The position numbers were made by a program, and so were the translations under genes. DNA of 64,000 nt from JAAZKI01 sp012799905 (GTDB lineage Bacteria; Verrucomicrobiota; Lentisphaeria; Oligosphaerales; Oligosphaeraceae): NCBI GenBank assembly GCA_050949415.1, contig JBMNFR010000001.1, positions 248,001 to 312,000 of the forward strand. Direction: 5' to 3'. Positions 43,603-52,117 of the stretch are shown piece after piece. The notes below the pieces were generated by a model. That model was not told the DNA's origin. It searched no databases and was given only the letters and a program-made list of their open reading frames with translations. Within the stretch, counting starts at the first letter, position 1; the number at the start of each line of letters is the position of its first letter.

Positions 43603-45183
43603 TCAGAAGCGGAGGAAGACGCCGTTTCGGCCGCGGAGGCTTGGGTCTTCCCGGGTGTAGGACAGCTGGCCGTTGACAAACACCTGGTGGATGCCGCGGG
43701 ACAGCGCGGTTGGATTTTCCAGGGTCGCCATACCCTCAAGCTGCTCTTCGTCAAAAAGGACCAGGTCAGCGGCATAGCCTTCCCGAATCACGCCGCGGTT
43801 TTTGAAATTGAAGAAGCGGGCCGGATCAGCGCTCATGCGCCGAATCACATTCTGAATCGGCGCCATCTCACGGGCGATCTTATAGAATCCCGGGAAGGCG
43901 CCGAAGCCGCGCGGATGGCACAGTCCCAGCGAGCCATCGGAGGGAATGCCAGAGGCGTCTGTGCCAGGGAAGCACCAATCCTGGGCCAGGAATTGACGCA
44001 TCGCGTCCTGGTTCATGGTGCCGTATGCGGCAGAACCGCCGGATTTGTATTCTGTCAGCAGTTTGACATACAGCTCAGGGACGGTCAGTCCGAACGCAGC
44101 GGCCACTGTCGCGATTGGCTTGCCATAGAACTCCCGCAGTTTCGGATCATTGTTCATAAATATGACGTTATCCCAGTCCCCTCGGATGCTGCCTTTTTCT
44201 ATCATGGTCTGGAGCAACTTCTGGCGGACTTCGGCTGATTCACGCAGTTGTTTTTGCAGCAGGCCGCCTTCAATTCGATTGAACGGCGCCGGCACAGACA
44301 CGATCAGAGAGGTATGGGAGAAGATGTACGGATAGCGGTCAGCTTTGATGGCCAGGCCGTTGCGCTGCTGTTCCTCAATCATGGCAATCATGGTCGGCGC
44401 CTTGCCCCAGTTGTTCGGGCCAGTCGCCTTGATGTGGCTGATTTGCAACTTGCCATCGCCAGCCCGGGCGACGCGGAATGCCTCTTCCAACGCTGGCAGC
44501 ACCTCGTTGCCTTCTGAACGCATGTGCGTCGCGTAGGGCTTGCCCGTCCCCCGCAACACGGTCGCCAGAGCCTCGACTTCGCTGGACTCAGAAAATTTCC
44601 CGGGAAAATAGATCAGCCCGCTGGAGAATCCGGCTGCGCCCTGCTCTAAGGCCCGATGCAGAAGCTCCTTCATCTGGTTGAGTTCATCTGTTGTCAGCGG
44701 CTTGTCTTCATAGCCCTTGACGCGGGAGCGGATGGTGTTATGACCGCACAGCGTGCCGATATTAACGATCGGTTTGCGCTTGGTGACGGCTTCGGCATAC
44801 GCATTGATGTCACCCCAGCAATCGCGCAAGCCAGTCTCAGTCAGCACTTCCCGGATAAGATCGGGTTTTTCGCAAAAAGCGGAATTGCCGCAGTTGCCGA
44901 CGATTTCGCTGGTGATGCCCTGGGAGATTTTGCTGTCAGCATCTGGCGCCACAAGAATGCTGCGGTCGGAATGGCTGTGGAGGTCAATGAATCCTGGCGA
45001 CAGGGCCAGGCCTTTCGCATCGACAATGCTGGTGCCGGTAAGATTGAGGCTGCCGGTGGCGGCCACCGCAGCGATGCTGCCATCTTTGACGACCACGTCT
45101 GCCATCTGGGGCGGCCCGCCTAAACCGTCATAAAGATGGGCGTTGCGGATGGCATAGCAAGCTGGAGTTGGTTGAGTTGTCAT
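43603..45183 (-). CDS. N-acyl-D-amino-acid deacylase (amidohydrolase)
   Basis: The 526-residue protein is an amidohydrolase of the D-aminoacylase type. The metal-binding motif is in GFIDLHSHSDRSIL. Family features follow: VGNCGNSAFCEK, IGTLCGHNTIRSRV, AAGFSSGLIYFPGKFS, HMRSEGNEV, LQISHIKATGPNNWGK and WCFPGTDASGIPSDG. Members remove acyl groups from N-acyl-D-amino acids such as those from peptidoglycan or diet. There are two candidate starts 11 codons apart; neither has a strong ribosome-binding site. The product is cytoplasmic. It is on the same strand as asnA, 148 bp upstream of it. Confidence 0.9.
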   Translation of the reverse strand: MTTQPTPACYAIRNAHLYDGLGGPPQMADVVVKDGSIAAVAATGSLNLTGTSIVDAKGLALSPGFIDLHSHSDRSILVAPDADSKISQGITSEIVGNCGNSAFCEKPDLIREVLTETGLRDCWGDINAYAEAVTKRKPIVNIGTLCGHNTIRSRVKGYEDKPLTTDELNQMKELLHRALEQGAAGFSSGLIYFPGKFSESSEVEALATVLRGTGKPYATHMRSEGNEVLPALEEAFRVARAGDGKLQISHIKATGPNNWGKAPTMIAMIEEQQRNGLAIKADRYPYIFSHTSLIVSVPAPFNRIEGGLLQKQLRESAEVRQKLLQTMIEKGSIRGDWDNVIFMNNDPKLREFYGKPIATVAAAFGLTVPELYVKLLTEYKSGGSAAYGTMNQDAMRQFLAQDWCFPGTDASGIPSDGSLGLCHPRGFGAFPGFYKIAREMAPIQNVIRRMSADPARFFNFKNRGVIREGYAADLVLFDEEQLEGMATLENPTALSRGIHQVFVNGQLSYTREDPSLRGRNGVFLRF

Positions 45184-45227
45184 AAAGATGCTTTTCTGCT
45201 CCCGGAGCGTTGTCATTTATACAATGA

Positions 45228-45261
45228 CCCCGCCGGCGCTTGATGACAAGCGTCGACGGGG
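45228..45261 (-). terminator. GC-rich hairpin between AsmA-like and deacylase genes
   Basis: Arms CCCCGCCGGCGCTTG and CAAGCGTCGACGGGG pair at 13 of 15 positions around a four-base loop, downstream of the AsmA-like stop codon on the minus strand. The sequence after it is TCATTGTAT, with too few T residues for a classic terminator. A small GTCATT/AATGAC inverted repeat is adjacent. It may attenuate read-through into the deacylase gene. Confidence 0.45.
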
Positions 45262-45293
45262 TGGTGAATCGGCCAGCATTTGCAAGACAACAG

Positions 45294-46238
45294 TTACTTC
45301 TTGGCGTCGTCTTCTTTGCCGGTGAAAGTTTTCAGTATGCTGCCAGCGGCCTTTTTGACGCTGTCAGCGGCTTCTTTCACGTCTTTGCTGACTTCCGCCG
45401 CTTTTTCCTCAACCTTGGCAGCGGCGTCCTGGATATCTTTTTTGGCTTCCTCGGCTTTCTTGGTGCCTTCGCTGGTGACTGACTGCAACAGTTCGCCAGG
45501 TGCGCTGGCCACTTTCTTGAGCGCTTCGGTGGCGACATCAAGGATGCTGCTCAGGACTTTGGACAGCACCTGCGCCGCCGCCTCGGGCGGGGTTACGGTT
45601 CTGGTTTTGCCGATATCGACGAGGGAGACCGTCGGCAGCGGCACCGGCAGCGCTGCGCCTTGCAACAACGTCGCACTCAAATTGATCTGGCCATTGGAAA
45701 CCGTGACCTGGTCAATGACCACTTTCTTGCCCGGTTCCTTGTCTTTATCCTCTTCCTTATCCTTGTCTTTGCCATCATCTTTAGGCAGGAAGGCGTTGAC
45801 ATTCTTCTGGATGACGCTGATATTGGAGCTGGTCAGGCTGCGCTCATAGGTGATCTGCGGCGCATCAACGAGGACTTCATAAATCTCAATGGAGTCAGAG
45901 AAAATGCTTTTTGGGTTAAGTTTCACCTGGACTTTGCCCAGCCGCATGGCGGAATCAGTCTTAAAGCCTTCGGGATTGCCGATGACCAAGTTGTCGATGA
46001 CAAGCTTTCCTCCCAAGAGGGACAAGTCGATGTCGTCAACCGTGATCTGCGACTTGGTGACCTGTGAACCAACCGTCTGCACGCCGGTCTTGATGATTCT
46101 TCCCAGGGAGGAGAAGACAATGGCCAGGGCGACGACCAGGACAATGATGACAATCGCCAAAATCGTGAAAATCTTCTTCATTTTCTTGGGGCTCGCAGCC
46201 TTCGCGCTATTAGAATTTTTGCTTTCAGAAGTCGTCAT
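45294..46238 (-). CDS. AsmA-like membrane-anchored protein
   Basis: The 314-residue protein has a Lys-rich cytoplasmic start, one membrane segment (IFTILAIVIIVLVVALAIVF) and an extracytoplasmic part. ITVDDIDLSLLGGKLVIDNL and FKTDSAMRLGKVQVKLNPKS resemble the start of AsmA/DUF748-like proteins, which span the periplasm as beta-sheets. A charged Asp/Lys linker lies near residue 155. The last 110 residues form a long charged helix (KKAEEAKKDIQDAAAKVEEK), likely coiled coil. It is probably an envelope protein; the exact role is unknown. Confidence 0.75.
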   Translation of the reverse strand: MTTSESKNSNSAKAASPKKMKKIFTILAIVIIVLVVALAIVFSSLGRIIKTGVQTVGSQVTKSQITVDDIDLSLLGGKLVIDNLVIGNPEGFKTDSAMRLGKVQVKLNPKSIFSDSIEIYEVLVDAPQITYERSLTSSNISVIQKNVNAFLPKDDGKDKDKEEDKDKEPGKKVVIDQVTVSNGQINLSATLLQGAALPVPLPTVSLVDIGKTRTVTPPEAAAQVLSKVLSSILDVATEALKKVASAPGELLQSVTSEGTKKAEEAKKDIQDAAAKVEEKAAEVSKDVKEAADSVKKAAGSILKTFTGKEDDAKK

Positions 46239-46384
46239 GTCGGTTTATCCTTGTCGTGATCAAATGGCTTACAAAAAGATGGAAATTACACAAACGCAAC
46301 TAAATACTATAATCCCCGCCCTGCTCTCTGCAAGTTAACAGCAGCCATTTCCCGAGGGGCGAGGGGCGAGAGAGAGCTTGGTCT

Positions 46385-47872
46385 TCACACCCACTGCCGC
46401 CCGTCTGTGGCCAGCAGTGCATCGGCCTGGGCTGGGCCATTACCGCCGGGCGCGTAGGTCAGCAGCGGCGAATCCTGCGGTTGGTTTTCCCACCAGTCGA
46501 GAACGGGTTGATACAGTTCCCAGGCTGCAAGAATGATATCGCTGCGGATGAACAGGGTCTGGTCAACCAGCGAGCAATCCAGGAGGAGCCGTGCGTATGC
46601 ATCCAGGGGCTTTTCTCCTGAATCAAGGTAGTTGTAATTGAGCGTCATGGCACCCATGCAGAGTTTTGGACCGGCCATCTTGGCTTGCAGGGTCAGGCCC
46701 ATGCCTTCGGCCGGCTGGATGCGCAGGTGCAGTACGTCTTGCTGTAAGGCTTTGGCTGGAATGTTCGGGAAAATTGAATGCGGAACATGTTTGAAAACGA
46801 CATTGATCGCGGTGTTTTTCCGAGCCAGTTTCTTGCCGGCGCGCAAGTAGAAGGGAACGCCTTTCCAGCGCATGTTGTCGATATACAAGCGCAAAGCGGC
46901 GTACGTCTCTGTCTGCGACTCTGCGGGCACTCCAGGTTCACGGCGATAGCCGTCGTATTGCCCGCGGACGATGCCGGCCGTGCCTGCCGTCGGCAACAGC
47001 GGCCGTATTGAGCGCAGGAGCTTCACTTTCTCGTCACGCACCGCGTCAGCAGCAAAGGTTGACGGACATTCCATGGCCACCAGGGACAGCATCTCCAGCA
47101 TGTGGTTCTGGAACATGTCCCGCAGAATTCCGGCCTGGTCAAAATAGCCGGCACGATTTTCCACTCCAATGGCTTCGGCTGCCGTGATCTGGATGTTGTC
47201 GATGTAGTGGGCATTCCAGATCGGCTCAAAAATCACGTTGGCAAAGCGCAGCAGAAAGATGTTCTGGACGGTTTCCTTGCCGAGGTAGTGGTCAATGCGG
47301 TAAATCTGTTTTTCGTGCAAGTATTGACGCAGGCTCTGGTCAAGCTGCTTGGCGCCGGCCAGGTCAAAGCCAAACGGCTTTTCAAAGACCACATGTCGCC
47401 AACTTTTGGCGTCAGCCTCGTGCAACAGTCCGGCTGAGTGCAGTTCGCGGGTGATGTCCGGATACAGCGTAGCTGGCACTGCCAGGTAATAGAGCCTGGG
47501 CAGGCAGGTGCGCTGGCAGGTGTCCAGGTCCTCCAGGCGACGCGCCAGGGACTGATAGGCGTCAGCCTGGGCGTAATCGACTGCATGGTAGAAGACCAGG
47601 CTCAGGAATGCTTTGACCTGGGCCGGCGGCTCTCCGGACAGTCCTTCGGCCAAGTGAGCCCGGAACGACTCGTCCGTAAACGACTGTCGGCCGCAGCCAA
47701 GGATTCTGGTCTGCTCTGCCAGCAGGCCGCGCTGATATAGCGCCAGCAGCGAAGGGAACAATTTGCGTCGAGACAAGTCGCCGGACGCTCCGAAAATCAC
47801 CATCTGGAAAGGCCCTGGGTGCTGTTCGACGCAGAGCGTTTCCTGCCATTCAATACGGTTGTCTTGCTTCAC
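46385..47872 (-). CDS. zwf: Glucose-6-phosphate 1-dehydrogenase
   Basis: The 495-residue protein starts with GTG and has the NADP-binding start (MVIFGASGDLSRRKLFPSLL), the substrate-binding RIDHYLGKETVQNIFLLRFA, and HMLEMLSLVAME. These are family signatures of the enzyme that makes 6-phosphogluconolactone in the oxidative pentose phosphate pathway. The length matches the family. The ATP-grasp gene ends 87 bp upstream on the same strand. A short GGGGCGA repeat lies just beyond the stop codon (46352-46372). Confidence 0.96.
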   Translation of the reverse strand: MKQDNRIEWQETLCVEQHPGPFQMVIFGASGDLSRRKLFPSLLALYQRGLLAEQTRILGCGRQSFTDESFRAHLAEGLSGEPPAQVKAFLSLVFYHAVDYAQADAYQSLARRLEDLDTCQRTCLPRLYYLAVPATLYPDITRELHSAGLLHEADAKSWRHVVFEKPFGFDLAGAKQLDQSLRQYLHEKQIYRIDHYLGKETVQNIFLLRFANVIFEPIWNAHYIDNIQITAAEAIGVENRAGYFDQAGILRDMFQNHMLEMLSLVAMECPSTFAADAVRDEKVKLLRSIRPLLPTAGTAGIVRGQYDGYRREPGVPAESQTETYAALRLYIDNMRWKGVPFYLRAGKKLARKNTAINVVFKHVPHSIFPNIPAKALQQDVLHLRIQPAEGMGLTLQAKMAGPKLCMGAMTLNYNYLDSGEKPLDAYARLLLDCSLVDQTLFIRSDIILAAWELYQPVLDWWENQPQDSPLLTYAPGGNGPAQADALLATDGRQWV

Positions 47873-47959
47873 TCTAACGTTATCCCGTCTTTGGATTTTG
47901 GATTGGTAGTGTATTTGCCGGTTGGGAGCAAGACGCCATCTCTAAGAATCAGGTAAAAA

Positions 47960-48952
47960 TCAGGCGTCTGGTTCCAGCGACGCGTCGCTCCGGCGGCGTT
48001 GGCAGGCTGAGGCGACGATGCTGGTGATCAGCCAATCATAGCTCAGGCCCTGCAAGCGGCAAAGGATGCAGAGGTCGGAGTAACTTGGATTGAGTCCGGC
48101 CAGGGGATTGACCTCCAGAAAATGCGGTTTTCCGGCAGCGTCCATGCGGATGTCAACCCGACCGGCGTCCTGGCAGTTGAGGGCGCTCCAGGCTTGCTTG
48201 GCGACCTGCGCCACGTCCGGCTCGTCAACGATGCGGTAATCGACCCTGTTTTCATACTGCTGCTTATTATCGTATGTATAGCCAGACGCATCCGCCTGTT
48301 CCAGCAGCACCACTTCCATCACCCCCAGCACTTGAGCGTCGTCGCCATTGCCTAACATGCCGACCGTGAATTCTCGGCCAGGCAGATAGCGCTCCACCAA
48401 CACCGGCTGCTTGAAGGTCGCCAGTGCGGAATGGCAGTAGCGGCTCAGCTCCTGCTGGTCGTGAATCAGCGACATGGCAGTGATGCCGCGGCTCGTGCCT
48501 TCCGCGACCGGCTTGGCAAAGAGCGGGTACTCCAGTTTTACCCGCGCACAGTCGCTCATGGTTCGTACAATAGCAGAGTCTGCTGCTGGCACGCCGTGGC
48601 TTTTCATCACCGCATTGGTCAGGGATTTGTCCAGAGCAACCGCTAAAACTTCTGTATCCGAGAAGGTGTGGGGAATGCCGAAAGCGTCCAGCAAGGCGGG
48701 AATTTGGGCTTCGCGGCCAGCGCCATTGAGGCCCTCGGCAATGTTAAAGACCAGTTCCCAGCGCTCACCGTTAAGCAGCCGAGCCATCAGGCTTTCCAGG
48801 TTGCCGATGCGAATGACTTCATGGCCGCCACGGGTCAGCGCCGCATCCAGGGCGTCAACAGTTTCCTCGCAGTCGAATTCAGCCACCTGCTCGGCAGTGA
48901 ATCCCCGGCTGAGATATTCACTGCGCAGGTTATACGTCAAGCCAATCAACAT
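47960..48952 (-). CDS. ATP-grasp ligase, D-alanine--D-alanine ligase-like
   Basis: The 330-residue protein has a D-Ala-D-Ala ligase-like ATP-grasp fold: WELVFNIAEGLNGAGREAQI (the substrate-binding N-lobe motif, normally NxxEGxxGE), IPHTFSDTEVLAVALDKSL, YPLFAKPVAEGTSRGI (ATP lysine), VLVERYLPGREFTVGMLGNG, and HFLEVNPLAGLNPSYSDLCI. It starts 7 bp inside the end of the KamA-type gene, so the two are translationally coupled. The donor and acceptor are unknown. A true Ddl is usually in a cell-wall cluster; this position suggests a beta-amino-acid ligase instead, by inference. Confidence 0.85.
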   Translation of the reverse strand: MLIGLTYNLRSEYLSRGFTAEQVAEFDCEETVDALDAALTRGGHEVIRIGNLESLMARLLNGERWELVFNIAEGLNGAGREAQIPALLDAFGIPHTFSDTEVLAVALDKSLTNAVMKSHGVPAADSAIVRTMSDCARVKLEYPLFAKPVAEGTSRGITAMSLIHDQQELSRYCHSALATFKQPVLVERYLPGREFTVGMLGNGDDAQVLGVMEVVLLEQADASGYTYDNKQQYENRVDYRIVDEPDVAQVAKQAWSALNCQDAGRVDIRMDAAGKPHFLEVNPLAGLNPSYSDLCILCRLQGLSYDWLITSIVASACQRRRSDASLEPDA

Positions 48953-50241
48953 TCGGCCGACCCCTTGTCTGGGTAGTGATACAGGTTACCGGCGTAGTTT
49001 TTCAGGATGAGACCATCTTGGTCACGTCCTTGGACGTATTTAGGGATGAGCGGCACTTTGCCGCCGCCGCCGGGTGCGTCGATCACATAATGCGGAATGG
49101 CATATCCGGAGATATAGCCGCGCAGGCCCTGGATCAGGTCAAGGCCAGTTTGCACCGGCGTGCGGAAATGCTTGGAGCCGCGGATTGGGTCGCACTGGAA
49201 GAGGTAGTAGGGCTTGACACGAATGGTCAGCAGGCCCATCAGCAGGTCGCGCATGGTCTGGACATTGTCGTTGATGCCTTTGAGGAGCACGGTCTGGCTG
49301 CCCAGGGGAATGCCGGCGTTGGCCAGCAGCCGGCACGCCTCGGCCGTCTCCGGAGTCAACTCCCGCGGATGTGTGAAATGAAGGCTCAAGTACAAGGGGT
49401 GATACTTGCGCAGCATGTTGACCAGGCTGGGCGTCACTCGCTGAGGCAGGACAGCCGGGACTTTGCTGCCGATACGGATGAACTTCACATGCTTGATGGC
49501 GCGCAGGCGATTCAGAATCCCTTCCAACGGCGCCAACGGCAGGGTAAGCGGATCGCCGCCAGAGACGAGCACGTCCTCGACTTCCGGGTGACGCTCAATG
49601 TACTCTATGGCCGCAACCCAGTTGTTCCGGCAATTCTCCCGATGGACTTTGCCGATCAAACGGGAACGCGTGCAGTAGCGGCAGCAGACAGAGCAAAAAT
49701 CCGTGACCAGAAAAAGGACGCGGTTGGGGTAGCGATGAACCAGGCCGGGAACCGGGCTGCACACCTCCTCGTTGAGCGGGTCCTCCAGCTCGCCTTCCGC
49801 TATCTCGAATTCCCGGCATGACGGCACCACGGCCAGCCGGATCGGATCGGCCGGGTCATCCGGGGAAATCAAGCTGAGATAATAGGGCGTGATCGCAAAC
49901 GGCAAGCTGCGCCGACCACGGGTGAGTGCATTCAACTCGTCCTCAGAAAGAGGGAAATAGCGCTGGATTTGCTCGGCGCTCTGGATGCGGTTCTTAATCT
50001 GCCAGTGCCAATCACTCCACTGCTCGTCAGACACGCCAGGAAAATGCGTCTGCTTGAATTGCCTGGTCTGCTCCCCGATGACGGAGAAAGCCGACCGGCC
50101 ATTCGCTGGTCTGTGCGTGGCGGGCGGACTTTCCAGGAGAGCCACTTGGGAATTTTCTGAGAAGCTTCGCAAAGGAGGGATGTCGTCAGAGGACGCGGGA
50201 GCCATGTCATGGCTCTGGGACAGACTTTGTTCGTTATGCAT
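48946..50241 (-). CDS. KamA-family radical SAM aminomutase (lysine 2,3-aminomutase-like)
   Basis: The 431-residue protein has the radical SAM cluster motif in FCSVCCRYCTRSRL (CxxxCxxC). KamA family features follow: VEDVLVSGGDPLTLPLAPLE, KFIRIGSKVPAVLPQRV, YLSLHFTHPRELTPETAEA, GSQTVLLKGINDNVQTMRDL, KPYYLFQCDPIRGSKHFRTP, and HYVIDAPGGGGKVPLIP. The family uses S-adenosylmethionine, a 4Fe-4S cluster and PLP to turn lysine into beta-lysine or glutamate into beta-glutamate. The N-terminus is extended by about 70 residues. It is the first gene of a pair with the ATP-grasp ligase. Confidence 0.92.
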   Translation of the reverse strand: MHNEQSLSQSHDMAPASSDDIPPLRSFSENSQVALLESPPATHRPANGRSAFSVIGEQTRQFKQTHFPGVSDEQWSDWHWQIKNRIQSAEQIQRYFPLSEDELNALTRGRRSLPFAITPYYLSLISPDDPADPIRLAVVPSCREFEIAEGELEDPLNEEVCSPVPGLVHRYPNRVLFLVTDFCSVCCRYCTRSRLIGKVHRENCRNNWVAAIEYIERHPEVEDVLVSGGDPLTLPLAPLEGILNRLRAIKHVKFIRIGSKVPAVLPQRVTPSLVNMLRKYHPLYLSLHFTHPRELTPETAEACRLLANAGIPLGSQTVLLKGINDNVQTMRDLLMGLLTIRVKPYYLFQCDPIRGSKHFRTPVQTGLDLIQGLRGYISGYAIPHYVIDAPGGGGKVPLIPKYVQGRDQDGLILKNYAGNLYHYPDKGSAEC

Positions 50242-50332
50242 GGTCTTGATTGGTGGAATTGTTAGATGTTAATTGCTCTATTCCCAGCGACGGGCACTGG
50301 CTTGGCTCAGCAAAGGCGTCGCCGAGAATAAC

Positions 50333-50360
50333 ATTATATAATATAATGCAAATTGTGTAA
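50333..50360 (-). promoter_or_regulatory. Candidate promoter of the KamA/ATP-grasp pair
   Basis: On the minus strand TTACAC, a 16-base spacer and TATAAT lie about 92 bp upstream of the KamA start. The -10 box is perfect and surrounding DNA is AT-rich. Nothing else is apparent in the 253-bp gap. Confidence 0.45.
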
Positions 50361-50494
50361 GGATATGTTTTCTAAACCTCTTTCATCATAAAAATTCAAC
50401 GCCACCGGCATAGAAACAGCAGCAAAATAGTTCCAAAGTTTTCTTAGACCCTTTGACGCCAAGGTTGTTGCCCCTGCTACTTGCGGCAGGAGCG

Positions 50495-51079
50495 TTAGCC
50501 GCAGCTGCCGCCGACTGCGGCCCAGGCCGAGGCGATGCTGTCGAATTGGAAAGCAGGCCAGCCGCGCTGACGGGCGGCCTCGATGTTGCCTATCCGGTCA
50601 TCAAAGTAATAGTCCGGCCGGCCGTGCCTCCTCTCGAAATCCTCGTACATCCGTTGATGCGGCTTCCGGGCGCCCACGTCATAACTGTAGACGCCATCAT
50701 GGACCAGGTCGAAAAAAGACAGTTTCCGCTGGACTTCCCGCATGTGCAAGGCAGAAGTGTCGGAAAAAAACACCAGCCGGAAGCCTTCTTCGCGCATGGA
50801 TTGCACAAAGGCTGCCATGCCATCGACCTCTTCGCCGATGATTAAATTCCAGCCATATTGGATTTCAGCCAAAGAAAAATGCCCGCCGATGAGCTCTTGG
50901 GCGCGAGCCAGAAAGTCTTGCTCGCTCAGGCGACCGCATTCGAGTTCTCCAGCCGCTTGCGCAAGCGGCATTTCCGGCTGCCAAAAATCGTGCCTGCCAA
51001 AATAATCAAAAGCTCTCTCCGGCGTTATGTGCAAGCAGACATTGCCGATATCCAGAGCCACGACCTTGTTTTTTGCCAT
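50495..51079 (-). CDS. HAD-superfamily hydrolase, YihX-like
   Basis: The 194-residue protein has the HAD motifs: VVALDIGNVCLHIT (motif I, Asp nucleophile; the DxG form is typical of YihX relatives), LVFFSDTSALH (motif II), GARKPHQRMYEDF (motif III Lys) and YYFDDRIGNIEAARQRGW (motif IV). Family members are sugar phosphatases, such as YihX, which acts on alpha-glucose-1-phosphate. I chose the third of three consecutive ATGs because AAGGAG sits six bases before it. It lies 58 bp downstream of arfB on the same strand. Confidence 0.88.
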   Translation of the reverse strand: MAKNKVVALDIGNVCLHITPERAFDYFGRHDFWQPEMPLAQAAGELECGRLSEQDFLARAQELIGGHFSLAEIQYGWNLIIGEEVDGMAAFVQSMREEGFRLVFFSDTSALHMREVQRKLSFFDLVHDGVYSYDVGARKPHQRMYEDFERRHGRPDYYFDDRIGNIEAARQRGWPAFQFDSIASAWAAVGGSCG

Positions 51080-51137
51080 CATCATCTCCTTTAGGCGCAT
51101 CCAGACCGCCAGAAACGGCTTGTTTGCGTTGTTATAA

Positions 51138-51584
51138 CTACTCATATTCGCCGGTTTGGCGGCGTTGGCGCTTTTTGTCGCTATGCAGGCGTTTCGCCCG
51201 CAGGCGTCGTTCTCTGCTGGCGCGGGTCGGCTTGGTCGGCCGCCGCGGCTTGGGTGGGGTGGCCGCCGCCAGCAGCAGCTCGGTGAAACGCTCTAAGGCG
51301 GCTTCGCGGTTTTTCTTCTGACTCCGGTGCTCCTGGGCGTCAATCAGGAGGATGCCCTCGTTGGTCAGGCGGCCGCGCGCCAAAAACAGCAGCCGTGTCC
51401 GCACTGCTGGCGGCAGCGAAGGCGAGGAAAGGACATCGAAACGCAGCTGAACCGCGCTGGCCGTACGGTTGACATGCTGCCCGCCCGGACCGGAAGCCCG
51501 GGTGGTGAGGAACTCCAGCTCTGTAGTCGGAATCGAAAAATAAGGCCCAATCCGGATGGCGTCTGGTGAAGTGTTGTCGCACAT
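51138..51584 (-). CDS. arfB: Alternative ribosome-rescue factor B (peptidyl-tRNA hydrolase)
   Basis: The 148-residue protein has the GGQ motif (TTRASGPGGQHVNRTASAVQ) without the codon-recognition domain of full release factors, and a Lys/Arg-rich C-terminal tail (RASRERRLRAKRLHSDKKRQ). This is the ArfB/YaeJ architecture: the tail enters the empty mRNA channel of stalled ribosomes and GGQ cleaves the peptidyl-tRNA. The length of 148 matches the family (E. coli 140). Confidence 0.93.
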   Translation of the reverse strand: MCDNTSPDAIRIGPYFSIPTTELEFLTTRASGPGGQHVNRTASAVQLRFDVLSSPSLPPAVRTRLLFLARGRLTNEGILLIDAQEHRSQKKNREAALERFTELLLAAATPPKPRRPTKPTRASRERRLRAKRLHSDKKRQRRQTGEYE

Positions 51585-51705
51585 GGTCTTTTTGTTGCCG
51601 GTAGATTAAGAACGGGAGCCAACGCCCAGCCTAAACTTGAATATACCGCCTCAAACCAGGAAATAAAACTGCTTACCTGTACAGCAAAATCTTTTTTACA
51701 TGCAG

Positions 51706-51734
51706 TTGCCGTTTCCGCATTCGCGCTATATTAT
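51706..51734 (+). promoter_or_regulatory. Candidate promoter of the rubredoxin gene
   Basis: TTGCCG, a 17-base spacer and TATTAT lie 74 bp upstream of the rubredoxin ATG. The spacing is ideal. Confidence 0.45.
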
Positions 51735-51807
51735 GAAGATTGGCAGCCGGCATGGCAGTCCGGTTGCCTTTTTTCGCAAACATCCATTCTCTACAGGAGG
51801 ACACTTT

Positions 51808-51978
51808 ATGGAAGTGAAAAAGTACAAATGCACAGTTTGCGGCTGGGTCTACGATCCTGCCACGGGAGACCCGGACAATGACATCGCCCCCAACACTCCC
51901 TTTGAAGACATTCCGGACGACTGGATCTGCCCGGAGTGCGGCGTGACTAAGGAAGACTTCGAACCCGTCGAAGAATAA
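51808..51978 (+). CDS. Rubredoxin
   Basis: The 56-residue protein has the four iron ligands of rubredoxin: YKCTVCGWVYDPATGD with CxxC, and DWICPECGVTKEDFE with the second CxxC. AGGAGG before the ATG fixes this start; an upstream frame extension is not coding. Rubredoxins pass single electrons, often to oxygen- or peroxide-reducing enzymes in anaerobes. The next gene encodes a ferredoxin-reductase-like flavoprotein. Confidence 0.96.
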   Translation: MEVKKYKCTVCGWVYDPATGDPDNDIAPNTPFEDIPDDWICPECGVTKEDFEPVEE

Positions 51979-52117
51979 TCAAGCCGAGTTCGCTCACGGC
52001 GCTTCTGGGCGGAATTAAGGATAAGAGGGGAGAAAAGAGCCTGTTGCTTTTTTCTTCCCAACAAAACCTAATTACGCTTCTCGGACGCGCCGTATAACAT
52101 ACGTGTAAGGTTCTGCG

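Noticed and set aside
47960..48952. Ordinary D-alanine--D-alanine ligase (ddl) of peptidoglycan synthesis
   Set aside because: The gene is fused in expression with a KamA-type aminomutase and not in a cell-wall cluster, so the specific name is not supported.
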